Part shown: positions 10,842-19,833 of the stretch, piece by piece
Layout of the letters: the number at the start of each line of letters is the position of its first letter
Position numbering within the stretch: the first letter of the stretch is position 1
Source: Porogramme epimiltina
Lineage: Eukaryota; Basidiomycota; Agaricomycetes; Polyporales; Polyporaceae
Direction of reading: 5' to 3'
NCBI GenBank assembly: GCA_900155495.1
Contig: FTLJ01000578.1
Span: 1-23,834 of the forward strand
DNA: 23,834 nt
Notes under the pieces: generated by a model
Seen by the model: the letters and a program-made list of their open reading frames with translations, nothing else
Database searches by the model: none
What the model was told of the DNA's origin: nothing
Translations under genes and position numbers: made by a program

Positions 10842-11766
10842 AGTTGTCCAGTGGGGAGGCCGACAGCAGGCTCGAGTTGACCGTATAAGTACTGCTGCCA
10901 ACGCGCCAGAGTGGCGTCCTCGCACGGTAGGTTTGCGCTCATCAACCCTGGTGGATCCTTGAAACGAGTACTTGCGCAGCGTATGGACTGTCTAGAACAC
11001 TAGTGTCCACAAACAATCCTATGGAGTTCGAATCAGGAGTGTAATCTGCCAGTAGCCCGTGACAGGAAGACATACCGGAGCTCTCGGGGCCTCTTGGCAA
11101 AGCCGGACATGAGCGCAGCGACTTTATTCAGACTATGATGTAACCCGGGCCTGATCGGAGCTTGCGCAGCGTATTCGACGGCTATGGAGAACCTTGAAGG
11201 CTTCCGCTGTCGGAGAACGGGTGGAATCAACTGAGTATACGGGCGGTACCGTGCGCAGTGACATCGCGCAGTGACATCCATACAGGCGAACTTCGCTTGG
11301 CGGCCGCTGTGCTGTATCTGAATGCATGTGGAGTGATCGGCCAGCTCTTGTGTATTCGCCAAGTTCCAGGGAGGGACAGCATACGAACCTACGGTAAGTT
11401 CAACGTGCACAGCGGTGATGAATTACGGTGCTCCGCATACGATATGAGCTCCTGGAGTTACAAGAGTGGGAATGTACTCGGCCACATCACAAACCTCTAC
11501 CCGCAGCTCACCCCTTAGATCCAAGTTCTGCATCCCAATCCCCCAAGTCTCCGTATTCAGTTATGGTGAACAAATCGTAGGAGCGCGTGTGTTTTTGGTT
11601 TCCTCCAGGTACGGTCAGCGGCCTCCAACAAATCCTGTGTTGCTTATCCGATTAGACCTACGCGGCACTATTTTCAATGACCAGACTTACTTGTTCTCGA
11701 TCAATACACACCTCTTCGAACAGCTCCAGTGCGATTTAGACCTATCCCGTCCGTGACTTCTGTATG
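10842..11766. other. Intergenic region: promoter of A and 3' flank of B
   Basis: The first about 340 bases are upstream DNA of A and do not resemble the B or C promoters. From 11181 onward the sequence is the 3' flank of B and is strongly similar to 14427-15012, the 3' flank of C. A 14-base direct repeat, CTTGCGCAGCGTAT, occurs at 10971-10984 and 11161-11174, just before that boundary. Short open frames here change amino acids freely between the two copies, so I treat them as non-coding. Confidence 0.65.
10883..10889 (-). promoter_or_regulatory. TATA-like element of oxidase A
   Basis: CTTATAC on the minus strand lies about 45 bases before the chosen ATG at 10841, the same spacing as in B, C and D. 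This supports the internal Met as the true start, since the Met at 10925 would lie upstream of the TATA-like element. Confidence 0.5.
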
Positions 11767-13892
11767 TCACACTCGACACGTCAAAGCCTTATCCCAATCC
11801 TCCGAGCCTACCCCCTCCGCGACGACGAATAGATCATCAGGGTCGTATTTCGTCTTGATAGCCTTGAGAGCCGAATAATGGTCTCCGAAGAATGTGAATG
11901 CCGGATCAAGCTCATACAGTGATGCCTATGCACAAACACGCCGCGCAAGCAGTTAGCAGTTAGCACCTAAAAATTGCTCACAGCCTATCCCAAACCCGCG
12001 ATACTCACCTCGTTGAAATATGCACCGGATTGAGGAGCAAGGGCGCGCAGCCTAGCGGTGTCGCTCCGGAGGGTGTCGCGCACCGAAGCGATCTGCGACG
12101 CGTCCGCACCCTCCGGCCAGCTCGCAGTGACGACGGCGTGCGCGACCGCGCGACGCCAGGCGGGGTTGAGACCCGTGCTTGCAGAGGGGATCTGGGTGGC
12201 GGCGCCGCCTGCCACGAGGCTGTGAATTCTCGTCAGCGCGAGTACCAATGGTTTTGAGGGCGTAATGAATCGGATAGATGTAAGACGTGACGTACTACCA
12301 ATTTCCTCTACCCTGGGAGTCGAGGATGGTCTGCGCAACAGTGCTATAGTTCGCTTCCACAACATCGCGCGGAATGAGGCGCGAGCCAAGTTCGGAGTTC
12401 GCTCCAACCTCCCCGTTTGTGTTGGCTGTGAGGAAGTCAGAAAATTCCGCCCAGTTGTCCATTGGGATGAGTTGTGAGGTCTCGATTGTGAGTGCACCGT
12501 CTGAGTCCTCGGTGGTGGAGGTCGCCGCCGTCACATTGACGAAATCGAGGAGCGTGCCAAGTGTGCTTGCCCTCGCGGCCCCTATGGAGACGTTCGACGC
12601 GATGAACAAAAGCATGAAGGTGGTAGTGTTGTTTGCGGAGTCCGGAACAAGCCCCGTATATCCACCCCAGCCGAAGTCGGTCAGCGCGGGCGTGCGCCGG
12701 ACGAGCTCTGTGTAGACGGCTCTCATTGCGGCATTGGGCATGGTGCCATCCTGGGAGGCAATGAGGAAGCCTGCGACGACAGGTGGGGAGGGGTGCGAGC
12801 GGTAGGTAAGGGAAGTAACGACGCCGAATGTGCCACCACCTCCGCCGCGAAGGGCCCAGAAAAGGTCGGAGTGTTGATAGGAGTTGACTGTGAGGTAATC
12901 GCCTGAAGCAGTGACGAGATTGATCTCAAGGACATTGTCCACGCCTAGCACAGACTGTTAGCGAGAGAGTGTAGAATGCGGTTGGATCGGGACGTACCGA
13001 GGCCGTACGTCGGGGTAAGAGCGCTGTGTCCGCCACCCATCAGCCACCCCCCGGCAGCGCCAATGCTGGGGTCCACCGGATGTGCGCCTACAATTGTGCG
13101 GTTCACTGCCGTGACCGCGTCATACGCTGCACCCCATTGCACACCCGCCTCTAGGGTGATCGCTGTACTCATTGACTGAATAAATATTCAACTACACGTC
13201 TCTGGGAAAGCACACACCGAAGTCGTATGTCTCGCTTGACGGCGCTCCTATTGGGCGAAAAGACGGGTGGACAGTTATATTTTGCATATGGTGTGTCCAG
13301 ATCATAAACGAGCCCTGGCCATCGCTCCTTCCAAGATAGTCGTGCCTGAGTCCGAAATGATGAGAACGTCTATCAGGGAAGCCACGAGAGCGAGACGTGG
13401 TGCTCACCCTGTGTTCTTCACCACAAGCCTCAAGTTGTACCCTGTAGCAAACCTGATCGCAGCCTGAACGTCTGCCGGAGTCCGGGCGTCAACACCGATG
13501 ACGGAGACGCTCCCTTGCAGACATGGCGCGCCGATGGTTGTGTTGAAGTAGCACGCATCGATTGTGCCGTTGGCGAGCTCGAGTGTCTCGTAGTTGATGT
13601 TCTGCATTGCCCCTGGTTGGTCCGAGCGCCAGGTACCGTTGCTCCACCCTGTCACCACAGCAGCGCAGGCGAGCGAGTTTGGGCCCTCGGCGTAACATGG
13701 GGTGGCAGGAGGGATGGGGTGGACGAGAGTTTGCGAGACCTGGGCCGCGAGCGCATTGAAGGCAGCTTGGGAAGGCCAGCAGGGTTCACTGTAGAGACAT
13801 CGGCAGCGCGGAGGAGCCTGTGCAACGACTATCGAGGCAAGAACACTGGAGGAGAGGAGTAAGTGGGACACCGCGATGCTCCGCATGGTCAT
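11767..13892 (-). CDS. Oxidase B: secreted FAD-linked oxidase, VAO/berberine-bridge type
   Basis: Exons on the minus strand are 13892-13408, 13345-13218, 13162-12998, 12944-12296, 12219-12009 and 11925-11767, giving 598 residues. There is a second Met at codon 3 (13886), the one that aligns with the start of C. A signal peptide (HLLLSSSVLASIVVAQA) is followed by CRCLYSEPCWPSQ, the flavin His motif KNTGHDYLGRS (His163), [29 protein letters not shown], and the BBE motif ending KALTCRV. Where berberine bridge enzyme has the second flavin-linking Cys (a CPT motif), B reads AHPVDPSIG, so flavin attachment should be through His only. Introns are 62, 55, 53, 76 and 83 bp. I place the intron 4 donor after TGG-TA (GTACGT) rather than two or three bases earlier. 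B is closest to C, in coding and non-coding DNA. Confidence 0.93.
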
Positions 13893-13930
13893 ACGGTAGA
13901 GAGGCCGATGGCGAGCTGAGCCCGAGTGTA

Positions 13931-13937
13931 CATATAC
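13931..13937 (-). promoter_or_regulatory. TATA-like element of oxidase B
   Basis: GTATATG on the minus strand lies about 40-50 bases before the start codons at 13892 and 13886. It corresponds in position to the TATATATA upstream of C. Confidence 0.5.
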
Positions 13938-13980
13938 CGAGACCGATATAGGTCAGTGACGCCCTCGCGAAGCGGGTTCG

Positions 13981-13994
13981 CGGTCATAAGACCG
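13981..13994. promoter_or_regulatory. CGG-N8-CCG palindrome upstream of B
   Basis: CGGTCATAAGACCG is a perfect inverted repeat (CGGTC-ataa-GACCG) about 90 bases before the start of B. A second inverted pair, ATATCC (13998-14003) and GGATAT (14011-14016), lies next to it. Spaced CGG/CCG triplets are the classic target form for fungal Zn(II)2Cys6 regulators. The role is inferred, since duplication alone also explains its presence upstream of C. Confidence 0.35.
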
Positions 13995-15012
13995 TGCATA
14001 TCCCGGAAGCGGATATTTGCAAGGCGCTTGGGGTGATCATGTCCGTAAGCAGTTCTACACATTCCTAGTTAGGAACAATACGTGCCCGGGATTTGAGGGG
14101 AAGGCGTACCGGCGTTTTTGAGATTTCATTGCAAGGCCGGCCCAAGTACGATGACCTCATTCGAACTGTGTACGCCCAGGCCGATCGGGAAATGTGTCGC
14201 ATGCTTTGGTGATATTTATGTTACTGCCATCAAAGAGCTGTTAGAACGCTGATGTGTACGGTACCGAGGGCAGGGACAGCACGCAGGAACCTACTATCCA
14301 GGCATCGTTTGCTTGGCGGCAGACTTGTCGAGCCTTCGGTGAAACCACTTCTTCTAGAATTGCGATGGATGAAATGCAATATTTGGCATACTATAGGGTC
14401 GTTCGAACGCGGAGGGGTGCTATCAAGCTATAGAGATTGCTGAAGAGTTCCGCTGTCAGAGAATGGGTGGAATCAACTGAGTATACGCGCGGTACCGTGC
14501 GTAGTGACATCCATACAGGCGAACTTCGCTTGGCGGTCACTGTGCTGTATCCGAATGCATGTGGAGTGGTCGGCCAGCTCTTGTGTATTTGCCAAGTTCC
14601 AGGGAAGGACAGCATACGAACCTACGGTAAGTTCAATGTCAGGGGCATGACGATGATGAATTACGGTGCTCAGCATACGATATGAGCACCTGGAGCTACA
14701 AGAGTAGGAATGTACTCGGCCATATCGCATACCTCTACCCGCAGCTCACCCCTTGCATCGAAGTTCTGCATCTCAATCCACCGAGTCTCCGCATTCAACT
14801 ATGAATCGTAGGGGCGCGGGTGTTTTTGGTTTCCTTCAGGCACGGACAGAGGCCTCCAAGAAATGCTCAGGCTGTGTTGCTTGTCCGGTTAGAATATCGA
14901 CACCCACGCAGCACTGTTTTCAATGACCACACTTACTTGTTCTTGACCAATACACACCTCTTCGAGTAACTCCAGTGTGAGTTTGATCCCTCCCGTCTGT
15001 GACTTCTGCATG

Positions 15013-17148
15013 TCACACTCGACACGTCAAAGCCTTATCCCAATCCTCTGACCCTACCCCCTCCGCGACGACGAATAGATCATCAGGGTCGTATTTCGTC
15101 TTGATAGCCCTGAGAGCCGAATAATGGTTTCCGAAGAACGTGAACGCCGGATCGAGCTCATACAGTGATCCCTATACACAAACACGCAGCGCAAGCAGTT
15201 AGCGGTTAGCAGTTAAAATTACTCATAGCCTATCCCAACCCCGCGATACTTACCTCGTTGAAATAGGCACCAGATTGAGGAGCGAGGGCGCGCAGCTTAG
15301 CGGTGTCGCTCCGGAGGGCGTCGCGCACCGAGGCGATCTGTGACGCGTCCGCGCCCTCCGGCCAGCTCGCAGTGACGATAGCGTACGCGACAGCGCTGCG
15401 CCAGGCGGGATTGAGACCCGTGCTGCCGGACGGGATACGGGTGGCGGCGCCGCCTGCCACGAGGCTGTGAATTCTAGTCAGCGCGAGTACCAAGGACTTT
15501 AAGGGAGTGATGGAACGGATAGATGTAAGAGGATACGTACTACCAGTTCCCTCTGCCCTGGGAGTCGAGGATGGTCTGCGCGACGGTACTATAGTTCGCT
15601 TCCACAACATCGCGCGAAATGAGGCGCGAGCCGATTTCAGCATTCGCCCCGACCTCCCCGTTCGTGTTCAAGTTGGTTGCGAGGAAGGCGGACCATTCCG
15701 CCCAGTTGTCCATCGAAACGAATTGTGAGGTCTCGATCGTGAACGCGCCGTCTGAGCCCTTAGCAGCAGAGGCCGCAGCTGTTGCATCCATGAAATTGAG
15801 GAGCGTGCCGAGTACACTTGCTCGCGCGGCCGCTAGGGAGACGTTTGACGCGATGAACAATAGCCCGAAGGCGGTAGTGTTATTCGCGGTGTTCGGCACG
15901 AGACCCGTATATCCGCCCCAGCCGAAGTCGGTCAGCGCGGGAGTGCACCGGACGAGTTCGGTATAGACGGCCGACATTGCAGCATTGGGGGTGGTCCCGT
16001 TCTGAGAGGCAACGAGGAAGCCTGCAACGACAGGCGGGGAGGGATGAGAGCGGTAGGTGAGGGAGGTAATAACACCGAAGGTGCCGCCACCTCCGCCGCG
16101 GAGGGCCCAGAAAAGGTCGGGGTGCTGGTGCGAGTTGACGGTGAGGATGGTCCCGTGAGCCGTGACAAGAGTGATCTCAAGAACGTTGTCCACCCCTAGG
16201 ACGGACTGGCTAGTGAGAAGGTGTAGACTGCAGTTAGACCAGAACGTACCGAGGCCGTAGGTCGGGGTAAGAGCGCTGTGCCCGCCACCCATCAGCCACC
16301 CACCAGCAGCCCCGATGCTGGGGCCCACCGGATTTGCGCCTACAATGGTGCGGTTCACCGCCGCTACCGCGTCGTATGCCGCGCCCCATTGCACACCCGC
16401 CTCTAGAGTGATCGCTGTGCTCGCAAGCTGAATAATGATTGACATACACATATCTATAGATGATACACACCGAAGTCGTATGTCTCGCTCGACGGCGCTC
16501 CTGTAGGTTGAAAAGATGGGTGGACAGTGACACTTTGCATATGGTGCGTCCATATCATAAACGAGCCGCGGCCATCGCTCCTCCCGAGATAATCGTGCCT
16601 AAGTCCAGACCGTGTGAGAATATCCATCACGGAAACCACGGTGAGACGAGGGAAAAACTGAGAACTCACCCAGTATTCTTCACCACAAGCCTCAAGTTGT
16701 GCTCTTTAGCAAACTTGACCGCAGCCTGTACGTCCGCAGGGGTGCGAGCGTCAACACCGATAATTGACACGCTCCCCTGGAGGCACGGAGAGCCAATGGT
16801 TGTGTTGAAGTAGCACGCGTCGATTGTGCCGTTGGCGAACTCGAACGTCTCGTAGTTGATGTTCTGCATTGCCCCTGGTTGATCCGAGCGCCAGTTACCG
16901 TTGTTCCACCCTGCCACGACGGCAGCGCAGGCGGGCGAGTTTGGGCCCTCAGCGTAACACGGGGTGGCGGGTGGGATGGGGTGGACGAGAGGTTGCGAGA
17001 CCTGGGACGCGAGCGCATCGAAGGCAGCTTGTGAAGGCCAGCAGGATTCACCATAGAGACAGCGGCAGCGCGGAGGGGCCTGTGCTGCGACTATCGAGGC
17101 AAGAACACTGGAGGAGAGGAATAGGTGGGACACGGTGATGCATCGCAT
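15013..17148 (-). CDS. Oxidase C: secreted FAD-linked oxidase, VAO/berberine-bridge type
   Basis: Exons on the minus strand are 17148-16670, 16598-16471, 16414-16250, 16195-15541, 15464-15254 and 15171-15013, giving 598 residues. Signal peptide (LFLSSSVLASIVAAQA), CRCLYGESCWPSQ, flavin motif KNTGHDYLGRS (His161), GGGHSALTPTYGLG with His248, [15 protein letters not shown], and the BBE domain with SLYELDPAF…KYDPDDLF…GSEDWDKALTCRV. The second-Cys position reads ANPVGPSIG, so no Cys. Several Asn-X-Ser/Thr sites (for example NNTT, NGT, NRT) fit a secreted glycoprotein. Introns are 71, 56, 54, 76 and 82 bp. Intron 3 is stop-free and 54 bp, so retention would add 18 residues just before GVDNVLEI. 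Intron 4 uses GTACGT after TGG-TA. Confidence 0.93.
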
Positions 17149-17190
17149 GGTTATACGGTGGGGAGGCCGATGGTGAGCTGAGCCCGAGTG

Positions 17191-17198
17191 TATATATA
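17191..17198 (-). promoter_or_regulatory. TATA box of oxidase C
   Basis: TATATATA lies about 45 bases before the ATG at 17148. It is the clearest TATA among the four oxidase promoters, which all have an AT-rich core at this distance. Confidence 0.6.
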
Positions 17199-17242
17199 CT
17201 AGGGCAGATATAGGTCAGTGGTGCCCTCGTGAAGTAGGTTCA

Positions 17243-17256
17243 CGGTCTTAAGGCCG
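17243..17256. promoter_or_regulatory. CGG-N8-CCG near-palindrome upstream of C
   Basis: CGGTCTTAAGGCCG corresponds to the site upstream of B and is flanked to give CACGG…CCGTG. The neighbouring inverted pair ATATCC/GGATAT (17260-17265 and 17273-17278) is also kept with the same seven-base spacing. Candidate zinc-cluster regulator site, by inference. Confidence 0.35.
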
Positions 17257-17707
17257 TGCATATCCCCGAAGCGGATATTCGCAAGATGCTTGGGTGATTG
17301 TGTCTGTAAACAGTTCTATACATTAGGCCTAGTTAGGAACGATACGTGCCCAGGATTTAAAGGGAAAACGTACCGACGTTTTTGGGATTTCATTACAAGG
17401 CCGGCACAATTACGATGACCTCATTCGAACTGTATGCGCCCAGGCCGATCGGACAATATGTCGCATGCTTCGATGGTAGAGAAGGATATTTACGCCACTG
17501 CCGACAAAGAGCCGTTGGAATGCTGATGCGTGCGGTACTGTGGGCAGGGACTGCACGCAGGAACATGCTCTCCAGGCGCTCTTCGCTTGGCGGCAGACTT
17601 GTCGAACCTTCGATGAAACCGCTTCGTTCAGGATCGCGATGGGTGAAATGCAATATCCGACATACTATAGGCACAGCAGTCCCCGCACGGGGCGCGGAAG
17701 GATGCTA

Positions 17708-19833
17708 TCAAACATACCGCACAGATCTTCCCTTGGGCCACTTCCTGCATTGAAGCGCTTCATCCCAATCCTCGGAGCCTACACCCTCGATGACAATAAA
17801 CAAATCGTTCGGATCGTAAACCATCTTAATGTCTCTGAGACGCGGATAGTGGTCTCCAAAGAACGTGTGTTGGGGGTCAGGTTCGAACATCGACGCCTGG
17901 TAGTCACTATTGTCAACAATCGCTCCGTCCGACCCTATTCTAGTACATACCTCGTTGAAATAAGCACCTGACTCTGGTGCGAGTGCCCTCACCTTCCCCA
18001 TGTCCAGCTCAACCCGCCTTCGATGCCGTGCGATGTCTTCTACCGACGCTGCGTCCGGCCACATAGCGCCAAACGCAACATGAGCCCCAGCTTTCCTCCA
18101 TGCGGGAAGCAGACCGGTCGCTCCGGGGTCGACTTTGGACACCGCGCCCCCCGCTACAAGCCTGCAGGTAAGAGATTCGCGTTAACAAATGCGCACACAT
18201 GACGAGCGGGCTCTTCCAACATACTCATATGTCACCCCAGAAATTCCCATAATTGTCGAAGCGACGCGTTCCGGGTCTTCGTCCAACACGCGCCTGGGCA
18301 GGAGCCACGACGCGATCTCGAGGTTGTGCCCGACCTGGCCCGTGCGCGGCATCAAGCTTCCGTACATCGCCCAGAACGACGGGAACGGTGCCGTGAACGC
18401 CCTCTCGAGCGTCAGCTCTCCTTTGCTTCCCTCCGCGAGCGCGCGGACGTGGTCGAGGTATGGTCCGATAGTTGCGTTCGCGGCCGCCCAGGTGATGTTC
18501 GGCACCAGTGCGAGGAGGTAGAAGCGGAACTTCGCGTCGCCCGACAGCAGCGGGGGCAAGAGCCCCGCATATCCGCCCCAGCCTGCGTCGGTGAGCCGCG
18601 AGGAGGTCCGGATGAGCTCGGTGTAGGCTTGCGCGACCGCGCTCGGCGGGCGAGGGCCGGAGGCGGAGGCGGAGGCGGAGAGGAGCGCCGCGACGACTGG
18701 GACGATTGGGTGGGTGCGGTATGTCATCGCGGTGACGACGCCGAACGTGCCACCGCCTCCGCCGCGGAGGGCCCAGAAGAGGTCGGAGTGTTGGTGCGCA
18801 TTCACGGTGAGATGCTCGCCAGAGGCGATGACAAGAGAGATTTCTAGGACGTTGTCGACCCCTTAATTAAACATGGCATACTTAGTTTGAATCGTGTACT
18901 GAGAAGGAGAAGGGCGGGGCGCGTACCTAAACCGTAAGACGGAGAAAGGGCGGAATGCCCACCTCCAAGGAGCCAGCCTCCCGCGGCACCCACGGAGCCA
19001 CCTGGTGAGACACCGCCAACGATCATCCTTCCCGCGGCATCGGCTGCCTCGTATGCTTCTTGCCATTGCACACCTGCCTTGACTGTGACGGCTGGGGTGT
19101 GAATCACCGTGATCAGCTAAATCAACATTACCGGGATTGGAGGTAGCCCACCGTGTTCATACACTTCGCCCGGCGTTGCACCGACTGGTTTGAACACCTC
19201 ATGAAAGGCAGTACCTTTCATATGGTGAGTCCATAACAGGAACGACCCTCGGCCACTGCTCCTCCCAAGGAAGTCGTGTCTATGATCGCACGGTCAAAGC
19301 ACCCGGAACCAACAGAGATTGAAATGGGAAGCCTACCCGGTATTCTTGACAACTAACCTCAAATTGTGCCTCGCAGCGAACTCCACGGCGAGTTGAATAT
19401 CCTCAACCGTACGCGCGTCAACACCAATCACAGGCACACTCCCTTGGTCGCAGGGAAGGCCGAGGGTGGTATTGAAGTAGCACCCGCGGGCTTCCCCCGT
19501 CGCAGTAGACACGAACGCTTCGAAGTTCGGGTGCTGCGCCGCCCCAGGCCGGTCCGCCCTCCAGGTCCCGTTCTTCCAATTCCCGCGGGCTTCGAGGCAG
19601 TCGGAGCCGTCGGGCGCCGCGTAGCACGGGTGCGCCGTGGGGAGGGGGCGGACGAGCGGCCTGGAGAGGCGTGCGGCGAGCGCGGCGAAGGCTTCCTGGC
19701 TGGGCCAGCAGGGGTCGCCGTGCAGGCAGCGACAGGCTGTGTCGGGTACCTGGGGCGGACTTAACACGACCTGCCGCGCCGCGCATGCGAGCAGGAACGC
19801 AGAAAGCGTGGTGGCGATGGGAATCCCGAACAT
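17708..19833 (-). CDS. Oxidase D: diverged secreted FAD-linked oxidase, VAO/berberine-bridge type
   Basis: Exons on the minus strand are 19833-19337, 19279-19152, 19091-18927, 18861-18225, 18161-17951 and 17896-17708, giving 608 residues. Signal peptide ([16 protein letters not shown]), [13 protein letters not shown], flavin motif KNTGHDFLGRS (His167), [29 protein letters not shown], and BBE motif YFNE…[10 protein letters not shown]…[11 protein letters not shown]. It shares all intron phases with A-C but is the most diverged copy and more GC-rich. The second-Cys position reads GVSPGGSVG. Exon 4 contains an SASASAS run encoded by a GGCGGA-type microsatellite. Intron 5 is 54 bp and stop-free; I call it an intron because A-C have one at that exact place and GTATGT/CAG fit. 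The C-terminus extends to [11 protein letters not shown], while A-C stop at CRV. Introns are 57, 60, 65, 63 and 54 bp. Confidence 0.92.

Larger units (their letters stand above)
11181..14426 (-). repeat. Tandem duplication unit carrying oxidase B
   Basis: This 3.2 kb segment contains the 3' flank, gene and upstream region of B and aligns along its whole length with 14427-17711. It starts with GCTATGGAGA where its partner has GCTATAGAGA. It ends with GCTATCAA near 14419-14426, matched by GCTATCAA at 17703-17710. Similarity includes non-coding DNA, so a whole segment was duplicated and not only a transcript copy. Boundaries were read by eye, to within about 10-20 bases. Confidence 0.8.
13893..15012. 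other. Intergenic region: promoter of B and 3' flank of C
   Basis: Positions 13893-14426 are the upstream region of B and match 17149-17711 upstream of C. Positions 14427-15012 are the 3' flank of C and match the 3' flank of B (11181-11766). The junction between the two tandem units therefore lies near 14427. I see no additional gene; short open frames are present in both copies but diverge at non-synonymous positions. Confidence 0.65.
17149..17707. other. Upstream region of C, abutting the stop codon of D
   Basis: The whole stretch aligns with the upstream region of B and serves as the promoter of C and the 3' region of D. No gene is supported inside it; open frames such as 17382-17753 (+) overlap the end of D and show no family features. 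Confidence 0.65.
14427..17711 (-). repeat. Tandem duplication unit carrying oxidase C
   Basis: This segment is the partner of 11181-14426. Similarity to the B unit covers the 3' flank, all exons and introns, and the upstream region, and ends at GCTATCAA (17703-17710), which coincides with the stop codon of D on the minus strand. The unit is slightly longer than its partner because of small indels in non-coding DNA. Confidence 0.8.

Noticed and set aside
10842..10925. Longer start for oxidase A at 10925
   Set aside because: It would begin upstream of the TATA-like element and place an Arg/Cys-rich lead before the signal peptide that A shares with B and C.
11020..11040. tRNA B-box-like GTTCGAATC
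   Set aside because: No matching T-stem, A box or acceptor stem could be paired around it.
17951..18161. Reading D straight through intron 5 as one exon
   Set aside because: The frame stays open, but A, B and C all have an intron at this exact codon, the GTATGT/CAG sites are good, and removal restores the [12 protein letters not shown] alignment.
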